DNA from: Limnanthes douglasii subsp. nivea
Taxonomy: Eukaryota > Streptophyta > Magnoliopsida > Brassicales > Limnanthaceae
Length of the DNA stretch: 64,000 nucleotides
Direction: 5' to 3'
Assembly (NCBI GenBank): GCA_036936605.1
Contig: JAUPFV010000001.1
Coordinates: 73,551,910 to 73,615,909 of the forward strand
The translations under genes were made by a program, and so were the position numbers. The notes below the pieces were generated by a model. That model had not been told where the DNA came from and ran no database searches. It saw only the letters and a program-made list of their open reading frames with translations. Positions 55,484-64,000 of this stretch are shown here, one piece after another (position 1 is the first letter of the stretch; each line of letters starts with the position of its first letter).

Positions 55484-55650
55484 TTGTTTACCACACATTA
55501 TTCTCAGCATTTTTGTACTTATTGTCACAAAATTGGTCATGAGGAATCCAATTGCTACGCCAAACATGGGTATCCTGCAAGTTGGGTGAAACGTCCAAAC
55601 ACTACTTCACCTTATGGTCGTGCAGAGGGAGATCCGCGCGGACCACCTGG
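55484..55650 (+). pseudogene. Zinc-knuckle remnant of copia gag
   Basis: FCTYCHKIGHEESNCYAKHGYP is the CCHC knuckle with its usual continuation. Nearly all of gag upstream of it is missing: only about 500 bases separate the inner primer site from the knuckle, and most of that is tandem repeat. The protease DTGA segment is also absent downstream. Confidence 0.8.
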
Positions 55651-55703
55651 TGGCGACGGTGCTCCAATTTCGTGCAGCACGGAATGTGAGCTTATCTTGT
55701 TAG

Positions 55704-56867
55704 TTGTCGTTGCAGAATGTATTTTTGGTTCCCAAGCTTACCTGTAATCTGTTTTCAGTATCCCACTTGACTAATAATGTCGACTGTATTGTTTGTTGTG
55801 TTAAGTTTGGTTGTGTTATTCCGGAACGACGATCAGGGACTCTGATTGGACTAGGTGAGCGGAGAGGTGGAATGTACTACTTCAGTGGTGCTGTGAAGAC
55901 CAAAGTTTGTAGTGCTACACTGGTTGATAGTGATGCTGAGTTGTGGCACCGTAGGTTGGGACAGCCTTCAGCTAAGATAATTCAATCGTTGCGTTTTGTT
56001 TCTAGCACTGGTGATATAAGTGTAGCTCACCCGTGTGATGTTTGTTTTCGCGCTAAATAGACTTGTGAGTGTTTTTTTGTTATTGATTTATCTGCTTGCT
56101 TTGAATTAATTCATTGTGATTTATGGGGTCCATATCATACTTCATCTTCATGTGGTGCGCGATATTTTCTCACTATTGTTGATGATTACTCCCGTACATT
56201 ATGGATTTATTTGTTGACTGAGAAAACATAAGTAACTTCCATATTTTTACATTTTATCGTAATGGCTAAGAAACAATTTAATGAGGTTGTCAAGACATTG
56301 CGTAGTGATAATGGGACTGAATTTTTCTCTGTGCACCGTATTTTTGATGAGTTGGGTATTATTTTTCAATCTTCATGTGTGGGTACTCATCAGCAGAATG
56401 GTAGGGTTGAACGAACACATAAACATATTTTGAATGTTTCCCGTGCTCTCAGGTTTCAGGGTAACTTTCCTGTTAAAATTTAGGGGGAGAGTATTTTGAC
56501 TGCCGGATATTTGATTAATAGAACTTTTTCTCAATTTTTGGGCTTCAAGACTCCATTTGAGATGGTTTTTGGCGTACCTCCTGTTTTTTCTGAGCTTCGT
56601 GTGTTTGGGTGTTTGTGTTATTTACATGATCAGAGGTCTAAGGATGACACGTTTTTGAGTCGTAGTCGTCGGTGTGTTTTTGTGGGCTACATGTATGGCA
56701 AGAAAGGCTGGAAAGTATATGATTTGAAGAGTCAAGATTATTTTTTCTCCCCTGATGTGAAATTTTTTGAACATATATTCTCATTTGCATCTGTTAATAT
56801 GCTCTCTGAGTTGGCTTGTCCTGAGACTGGGGTCAGTGCACCTCATACTATTGCTCCGGAGTTTTGA
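55704..56867 (+). pseudogene. Copia integrase region, 54-59 kb element
   Basis: The GAG-pre-integrase block runs VFLVPKLTCNLFSVSHLT to LWHRRLGQPSAKI. Integrase follows with IHCDLWGPYHTSS, TIVDDYSRTLWIYL, TLRSDNGTEFFS and THQQNGRVERTHKHIL, carrying the D,D,E triad. TAG 56058-56060, TAA near 56229, TAG 56481-56483 (a Trp position) and TGA 56865-56867 interrupt it. The tail reads RVFGCLCYLHDQRSKDDTF and CVFVGYMYGKKGWKVYD. Confidence 0.87.
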
Positions 56868-57244
56868 GAGAAATTTGAGAAGGTATTGTCGATTGAAGAC
56901 AGTGTCCCTGTGGTAGCGCCATGCACGGAGGTTTTTGAGGTTGGTGATGCACAATCTCCACCTTCGATTGGTGGCAGCAGTGTCTCAGATCTGCCAGTAG
57001 TTTCAGATACTCTAGGTATTTCTTCAAATCTTGGACGGGTCAAGCGTAGTAAAATTCCTTCTACTCGTGTGAAGGAATTTTTGATGAATACAGTAGTACA
57101 TTCAGCACCATCTGCTCCTCCTGATCCTGGTTCCAGTCCATCTCCTGATCATGGTATGCCTTATCCTCTCACTCATTATATAAGCAATTCTCGTTTCTCA
57201 TTGGCACCGCTCTTTTATTGCAACTATTACCTTAAGGGATGAGC

Positions 57245-58715
57245 CTAATTCATTCCAATAGGCTATGCGGAACCCTCATTTGACAAAGGCAATGCAATAG
57301 GAGATTCGGGAACTAGAGGATAATCATACTTTGACCTTGGCACATCTACCTACAGGGAAGAAATCTTTGGGGAGTCAGTGGATTTATAAAATTAAATACC
57401 ATGCTGATGGGTGAGTAGAGCGCCTCAAAGCTCGTTTGGTCGTGTTTGGTAACCACCAAGTAGAAAGGATTGATAATACAGAGACCTTTTCCCATATTGC
57501 CAAGATGGTTACTGTATGTCTTTTCTTAGAGGTTGCAGCAGATCAGAATTGGAAGTTACATCAGATGGATGTACACAATTCTTTTTTGCATGGTGATCTG
57601 GATGAGGAGGTTTACATGAAAATTCCTCCAGGTTTTGAAATAGGACGTGAAGGACAGGTTTGTCGTCTTCGCAAATCATTGTATGGCCTGAAGCAGACAC
57701 CTCGATGTTGGTTTTCCAAGTTAGTGGCTGCACTAAAGAGGTATGGGTTTGTTCACCTATATTCAGATTATTCTTTATTCTCTTATACAACGAGTGGTTG
57801 TCGTATGCATGTTTTGGTGTACGTTGATGATTTTATTCTATATAGAAATGACCCTGGTGCATTGGTGGAGTTTAATAAATACTTGAGCACTTGCTTTCAT
57901 ATGAAGGACTTAGGTCATCTCAAATATTTTCTTGGAGTTGAAGTAGTACGGAGTCCCATGGGTATATTTCTCTGCCAATGTAAATATACTTTGGACATTA
58001 TTTATGAGATAGGTTTACTTGGCAGCAAGCCTGCACCATTTCCCATTAAGCAAAACCACCAGCTCGACAAGAGCGAGTTAGCGCTACTCATTGACGGGTC
58101 TGTGTACCGTAGGTTGGTGGGTAGACTGATTTATCTGGCGTTTACACGACCATATATCTGTTTTGCGGTACATATTTTATCTTAGTTTATGCATAAACCT
58201 CAAGAGGATCACTAGGAGGCTGCATTACGAGTTGTTCGTTATCTGAAAGAGAGTCTAGGTGAGGGAATTATTCTATTGAGTAGTTTTATGTGATTCTGAT
58301 TGGGCTGGATGTCCTAAGACTCGGTGCAGTGTGAGTGGTTGGATGGTGTTCTTCGGTGATTCCCCTGTTTCTTGGAAGATTAAGAAACAAGATGTTGTTG
58401 CATTGTCTTCCGCTAGAGTATCGGTCTATGGTAGGATTGATTTGTCAGTTGAAGTGGTTGCACGGTTTGCTCAAGGATTTTGGAGTCTCACACTCATGGA
58501 CTATGCAAGTTTTCTATGATAGTCAGTCGGCTTTACCCCTTGCCCACGATCCTGTGTTTCATGAGCGTTCAAAGCATATTGAAGTAGATTGTTATTTCCT
58601 ACGAGATGTGATACTTGATGAGGTTATTTATGCATCTCACGTGCCCACTCAGTGTCAGCGTGGAGACATCTTTACCAAAGCACTAAGCAAACAGCAGTTT
58701 GAGTGTCAAGATTAG
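57245..58715 (+). pseudogene. Copia RT and RNase H, 54-59 kb element
   Basis: RT starts with AMRNPHLTKAMQ followed by a stop. It then reads RLKARLVVFGNHQVERID, HQMDVHNSFLHGDLDEEVYM, LRKSLYGLKQTPRCWF and the catalytic YVDDFILY near 57825. RNase H is in changing frames: [19 protein letters not shown], then a frameshift near 58420, then [38 protein letters not shown] and FTKALSKQQF. Loss of two or three residues around the SSAEAEY site accompanies the frameshift. Confidence 0.87.
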
Positions 58716-58741
58716 AATCTTCATGCTCCAACTTGATGGGG

Positions 58742-58956
58742 TGTTAGAGTGTCAAGATTAGAATCAATTATATACGAGTTGTGTTAAAATGTATATGGAC
58801 TATTTAATATTATTCTGTATATAGGCTAGGTTTTACTTTTTGCCACAGTGTATAAATATACATTGTAATTGTAATTATAGGATGAGATTTGTGTTAATGT
58901 TTCTAACTCATACAAAAAGTAAAAAGGTAAGAGACACAATCACAATTATCATAACA
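58742..58956 (+). repeat. 3' LTR of the 54-59 kb copia
   Basis: 215 bp, TGTTAGAG...ATAACA. It lacks the (TA)n run of the 5' LTR and has about 35 extra bases (ggctaggttttactttttgcc region). Confidence 0.92.
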
Positions 58957-59250
58957 TTAATTATAGCAATTGACCAACCACAAATCAAATCGCAAGTCAA
59001 AATCATTCAACACTAGTGAGATATTTAAACAAACCCAGCAGTCTTCCAGTAGGACTCAAAAACCATATAGAGCGAACGAAAGTACGCATCTAAAATACAA
59101 ATCAACTAACATAACATTCTATTCTAAACCAATAACAAGTCCTGCTATGGATATCTAACTCCTTTAACAATCCACAAACTCAAACAGCTTCCTCGATAGC
59201 TTCAATACTTTTTCTGCATACAACCTCAGTGGTAGACGACGCAAACGTTG
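58957..59250 (+). repeat. Interrupted repeat, also at 34.5 kb and 43.9 kb
   Basis: 58957-59120 matches 34563-34730. 59150-59260 (ctttaacaatccacaaactcaaacagcttcc...) matches 43925-44035. This may be one old element whose other copy was split by gypsy element 2. Confidence 0.55.
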
Positions 59251-59251
59251 A

Positions 59252-59434
59252 CTACAAAATACACCTGTAGATGATTGGTTCCATAACTATAGTATACAAA
59301 TAGTGTATAATATAGTATCTTTCATCAAGGTCATTTGCATAATTTGAATCCACATATTGAACTAAAAGAACGCCAATGTTCTCTTTCTTTTCATATAGTA
59401 ATCCCATGAATGCGGTGGTTCTTGTGTACCACAA
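59252..59434 (-). pseudogene. Copia RNase H fragment
   Basis: A 60-codon frame reads LLVQYVDSNYANDLDERYYI, matching the copia motif that usually reads GYVDADYAGDLD.RRS. It belongs to a copy other than the 60-62 kb one, because it lies 3' of that element's end. Confidence 0.65.
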
Positions 59435-59949
59435 AATCTATTATATTTTTTCCATTAATTTATTCGGATATCATGTGTATACTTACTAACCGTATTTCGC
59501 GTCTCCTAGTTATCTAGTATAGTAGGAATCATAAAATGAACAACTTTTATAAGGCACATTAATCATGTAATATATTTTCGTATTTGTAGTTTTCATTGAG
59601 CAACAAAAGGAATACTAGTGTACTCTTTATTGTATATTTTAGCTATATCAATCTTAAGTATTATTTATGGCTTCATCAAGACCATTGATATTGAATTTAG
59701 AAATAGAAATAACTGAAGCACATCAAATTAGTATGTCAACATGTGAAAAAATATTAAATTCTCTTTATGATCTTCTATTATAAAATAAATTGAAGAGACT
59801 TAATGGTATAACTGTTGTTATTATCCATAATTTTTTTCATATTCTACTACTATTGAATCATGTTTTAGAGTTATTCAAAACTTTATTCCTACAAAACAGT
59901 TGTTAGTATTCCTCTTAGTAAAAGCAGCGACCAATATTTTTGGATTTAG

Positions 59950-62130
59950 GTTAAAATAATGTATAAATAACCCTCATTCCTTTAATAAGCAAATACAACT
60001 AAAGTCCTATTTGTATAAAGCCCATAACTTATACCACTTTGTGATCGGGGACATAACCCACAAATTAATTTTATCAATTTAATCCTCAATTATGAGTTCA
60101 GGCTTAAGTTTGAGACTTGGGACCAATCTTTCATTGTGCCCAAATTCAACATAATTACCACATTTATTAGTCCATAACGCCTTTTCACCTATAGGCTCAA
60201 TATCCAATTAAATATATATAATATAATTAATAAAGATTACTTTTATTATTGGACTATCTTATGACAATATCAAATATATATTTAGCATATCGGTCTATAA
60301 ATATTCCAACAATTTTCCACTTGGACTGTCATATGCTACTGGAGAATATACTTAACTTTAATGGGTACCCTGAATCTATTGTCAATAGATGAACGGTACA
60401 ACCACGTACATGATCAATAAACAATAAAGGACTATAGACCTATTTCTCATAATGTGAACAATAGGATACAATATTAATAACATTATTGTTTTCAATCAAC
60501 TACTTTGGCCAATTTTGGTGTGCAATTTAAGAGTAATATGAATTGTAATCGTGTATATCTACCCTTAAATGATCCTACCTTTTGAAGATCTAATAAATAA
60601 CATATATCAATGAATATAACCAAGCATATATGTTGCAGTAAACCTTTATGTATACAATATCTCTAATATCATCAGATTTTATTACAAACACTCCCACGGA
60701 CACTAACAATCTTCGTAATCAACTACAACCATACTAATGGTGTGTTCGTAGAAAATTTTAGGTAATATCGCGTTTGTCAGAGGATATGCTATCATGGAAT
60801 CCGTGTTGATGTGCTCTATACTTATCTTACTCATACGAACTCTCTTTTTAACAAACAATAACTCTATTTGTTTGGATATAGATGAACTCATATTGTGCTA
60901 GAATACTGCAATGCGGTATTGCTATCACAATACAACCTCATGGGACCTTTTATCCCTTGTATAATTCCTGATTCAATGACAAAATTTTGTATCTACAATG
61001 ATTGGTTTGATGCCTCAAATAACGCAATAAATTGTGTTTAATGATAGATGATGAATAATTTTCCAGGACATTGCACCTCGAGTCCAATAAAAATATGTTA
61101 CCCGAAGTGCTTTTTAGTGTGTATACACATGCACCAAATCAGATTTGGATACCCGATGATTTTCATCCTTTCCAATTTCCTACATATCAACATATACCTT
61201 TTGTCTGCATCACAAATATCTGAGTACTATTTTCACTGCCTTCAAATGGTCTATTCATGGTTTACTTACATATATTCACACAATATTCATAGCAAAGTTA
61301 TGTAAGTCATAGTACAAACCTGACCATTCATTAAAATCCCAACTACCTAAGCATACAAGATCGTTTCCATTTCTATAATCTCAAATTTTGTCATTTGGAG
61401 ATTGAACAAGGCTTAGTGTGTCACCATATTCTATATGGGTACTTAGGGGTTTGTATTTTTCTACTCTGTATTGTTGCAACACACTTTTATTATGTGCATT
61501 TTGTAATAATCCAAGAATACTAAAGGTCTGGTCCCGATGTATTTGGATTTCTACCACAAAACTCGTATCACTTAGATTCTTTATATCAAACTTGTTTGAT
61601 AGAAATCTCTTTGTAGTGTGTAGTTTTTTTTTTATTATTCCAGGAAATCCATATGTCATTGACATGTAATACTATAAATATGAAATTACTCAAATTGAAC
61701 TTATGTACACATAATCCCCAACCAAGTTGACTTCAGATTCGAAAGAGATTATCATCTTAAAGAATTTATGGTGCCACTGACGAGAAGTCTGTTTGAGCCT
61801 ATAAATGGGTTTTTAAAGTCTACACACCATATTCTTTGTGTTACTTACTTCAAAGTGTTTAGGTTACATGATATAGATCGTTTCCTTAATATACCAATTG
61901 AGAAATGCAATTTTTATAACCATTTGATAAATCTCAAGATCAACGTATACAATTGGTGCCATGATTGTTCTTAAGGGATCCTTCATCGAGACTCGAGAGA
62001 ATGTTTCTTTAAAATGAATCCTTTCATACTGACTATGAAATTTTTCTAGCCGTGATTTATATCTTTTCATATTACCGAGAGAATTGCATTTGGTTTTTTA
62101 TAACCACTTACAACATCAATACACTTCTAA
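59950..62130 (-). mobile_element. Decayed copia, RT to 3' LTR
   Basis: Minus-strand RT starts at the upper end (KRYKSRLEKFHSQYERIHF near 62060), continues to LSNKFDIKNLSDTSFVVEIQ (61381-61665) and RNase H (60703-61380), and ends at a purine tract with the 3' LTR boundary (tattccaaca, about 60314). The LTR extends down to about 59950. Its 5' part is missing beyond 62130, where gypsy element 3 begins. Confidence 0.75.
60703..62070 (-). pseudogene. Copia RT-RNase H
   Basis: RT N-terminal part: ETFSRVSMKDPLRTIMA and IKIAFLNWYIKETIY (61864-62070). The central YVDD region (about 61670-61860) is degraded. RT C-terminal part: FVVEIQIHRDQTFSILGLLQ and YRVEKYKPLSTHIEYGD. RNase H: QVCT, DADKRYMLICRKLERMKIIG, then ISIEHINTDSMIAYPLTNAI at 60703-60891. 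Three frames are kept in pieces; many stops. Confidence 0.75.
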
Positions 62131-62141
62131 GATTCAGAGCT

Positions 62142-62521
62142 TGATGATGAGTTCGGAAATATTTGTCACTCACTGTAGAAACCGAACATGGGAAATTCGG
62201 ACAAAAGCCACCCACTGAACCATCCGAACTGGACAAAAGTACTAAAAAACAAATCATCTTTTAACTAAGCTAATTGCTAATTTGCTTAATAAACTAATGG
62301 GTTTTTGAATTCGACCCGGTTTCATAAGTTTGACCCAAAATCCCATGTGGCCCATAATTAAGGGTATAAATACCCATCCACTTTCATTAATGAGGGTAAT
62401 GAACATTGAATACAACCACGAAGCTCAAATCTCTCACTACAAAATACTTAAACATTAAATACCTTTGAAACACCACAAAACACCTAACCGAATTACCCTC
62501 AGTCGAAAATAATCCACACCA
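62142..62521 (+). repeat. 5' LTR of gypsy element 3
   Basis: TGATGATGAG...CCACACCA, 380 bp. TATA box at 62364-62371, again inside GGGTATAAATACCC. The primer site follows at 62525-62541. Confidence 0.88.
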
Positions 62522-62593
62522 AATTGGTGACCGTGGTGGGAGGAGAAGGTGCCTGAATTTAGCATTTGAAACCATCAAGAAATACCAATTCTG

Positions 62594-64000
62594 ATGGATC
62601 CGAACGAGCAAGAAGTTCCACCAACTTTGGCAAAAGTGGTGGGAGAAAATGATGAATATACGATTGAAGAGTGCGATAGATCGGAAGCTGAGATAGAAGC
62701 CTTGAGGCCTGCTAAAAGGATGGAGATGGGCTTAAAAGAAAAATCAAAAGTGTCAGCCATTCACCACACTGACGATCCAAGGGAGCATGACCCATCAGCA
62801 AAGACCCATGTAAGTACTAAAAAGACTCATGCTAGCTCAAAGAAGTCTCATCGGTCTAAACCGGTGGAGAGCTCAGATTCAGATTCAGAATCTTTTAGTA
62901 GCTCCTCGAATGGAGATGGAGTTGAGGAGTCCATGTCATCCACCATTGATGAAGGCCGTTCTAAAAAGAAGCATAAGTTTTTCAAAAATTATTCAAGAAA
63001 GAGGGATAAACATGGAAGGTTGAAAAGACATCTAGGAAAAGGGTCATCTCATGGTCACAACCATGGCCGGAAACATGTAGACCGACTGTTGATGGATCCT
63101 TTCGCCTTTCATGATGAACTAGGTATCTTTGCAACTCCCAATCAAGATACTGTGTTTAGTCGTGGCCGGAATTGGAGACAATCTCCATTGTCTTCCAAGT
63201 AACTGTCCGGAAACCTTCCTAAGAGGTTTGACAGTACAAAAATGGAAAACTACGATGGGAGTAAAGATCCAGATAATCATCTAGAGCAATTCAAAAATTT
63301 TATGATGAATTTTGACGATGATGATAAGTTGCTTTGTAGAGCGTTCTCCCAGTATTTTACGGGGAGTGCTCTGAAGTGGTATAATAGTCTGCCACATGGT
63401 TGCATCAGAAATTTTGATACTTTTTGGGTGGCCTTCCGGAGGCAGTTCGTTGGAATTAAGGAAGTGAAGGGCAATGGAGACACTATTATCCATTGTGCCC
63501 AAGAACCAAATGAATCCTTGAAAGAATATATAAGTCGTTTTTTGAACACCAAGAATGGATTAGTTGATTGATTTATACAAGTAGCAATAGCTTCTCTAAA
63601 GGCTGGGTTTGAACCCTGGTAATTTGGTTGATTCGGTAACCAGAAAGAAGGCCATGACGTGGGGCGGTTTACTGAATCAAGTGGGGAAATAAATCAATGT
63701 AAATGAAACGAAAAAGACCAGGGTGCATAGGCAGGTGAGATCGGCCCCAGCTGCCCCAAACCAGAACCAGAATCAGTCCGGGTACAAGGCTAAGGAAGCC
63801 GGACATGGTCCCAGCAGGGCCAAGGCTCAATCCCACCCAGCACCTGCTCAGAGCCAACAATCCAGAAATAAGCGAGGGCCTTGGGTTCAACCGGAGTGGT
63901 TTGCCAAGTTGAAAGAGAATTTGGCAACCATCTATGCTAAAATAAAAGATAAAGTAAATTTCAAGAAGCCAGTTGCGCTTCAATCTCCCAGGGAAAGTCA
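62594..64000 (+). pseudogene. gag: Gag of gypsy element 3, partial
   Basis: The ATG at 62594 aligns with the element 1 start. The Ser-rich and basic stretches are present (SSDSDSESFSSSSN; KKHKFFKNYSRKRDKHGR). The gag core continues after TAA 63200-63202: DNHLEQFKNFMMNFDDDDK, TGSALKWYNSLPHG and VAFRRQFVG. A TGA at 63572-63574 replaces the conserved Cys of DCFEQ. The frame goes on in pieces to the window end (WVQPEWFAKLKENL). Zinc knuckle, protease and pol lie outside the window. Confidence 0.87.

Larger units (their letters stand above)
54364..58956 (+). mobile_element. Ty1/copia retrotransposon with internal second LTR
   Basis: Outer LTRs are 54364-54559 (196 bp) and 58742-58956 (215 bp), both TGTTAGAG...CA, flanked by a perfect 5-bp duplication ttaat (54359-54363 and 58957-58961). 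A primer site follows the left LTR and a purine tract (acttgatgggg) precedes the right one. Between them lie about 185 bp, a purine tract, a different LTR (54745-54950) with its own primer site, a tandem repeat, most of pol and little of gag. Pol has several stops, so the copy is inactive. Confidence 0.9.
62142..64000 (+). mobile_element. Tat gypsy retrotransposon (element 3), 5' part
   Basis: LTR, primer site and gag of a relative of element 1, cut by the window end. It abuts the RT end of a decayed copia and probably inserted into it. The LTR is 380 bp and clearly diverged from element 1, while gag is about 80-85% similar by eye. Confidence 0.9.

Overview
The window looks like retrotransposon-rich, AT-rich nuclear DNA of a flowering plant, probably a eudicot. 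Three things point that way: LTR retrotransposons primed by a site matching initiator tRNA-Met (TGGTATCAGAGCC-type) or by the gypsy-type TGGCGACCACAGTGGGA site, a Tat-lineage Ty3/gypsy element with dual RNase H and an antisense spliced gene, and L1-type LINE and tRNA-derived SINE remains. I cannot name the species. No rRNA genes, true tRNA genes, CRISPR arrays or bacterial features were seen.

Layout. 0.6-2.1 kb holds the only plausible host gene, a two-exon gene for a small secreted protein (copy A). The same segment recurs in the same orientation at 28.3-31.1 kb (copy B, broken) and 47.15-53.15 kb (copy C, split by a copia element and lacking exon 1). 4.3-5.3 kb holds decayed copia fragments. 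5.69-16.17 kb is a nearly complete Tat-type gypsy element with 397-bp LTRs, a broken sense gag-pol and an intact-looking antisense spliced gene. 18.2-22.1 kb is a copia element lacking reverse transcriptase, flanked by a 296-bp direct duplication. 23.6-26.8 kb is a dead LINE. 34.9-43.9 kb is an older relative of the gypsy element carrying a SINE. 44.0-47.1 kb is a decayed copia of the 18-22 kb family. 47.67-52.16 kb is a copia with short LTRs sitting in gene copy C. 53.2-54.3 kb is a copia gag fragment. 54.36-58.96 kb is a copia with perfect 5-bp target duplication and an unexplained internal second LTR. 59.2-62.1 kb holds two further copia remnants, and 62.14 kb to the end is a third gypsy copy, cut by the window edge.

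Functionally the window is a small secreted-peptide gene cluster repeatedly invaded by transposable elements. Most element genes carry stops, frameshifts or deletions. The best-preserved coding regions are gag-protease of the first gypsy element (6163-8571), its antisense gene (12339-15340, with its own TATA box and an in-frame 89-nt intron), and peptide gene A. All family names rest on motifs read by eye; no database search was possible.
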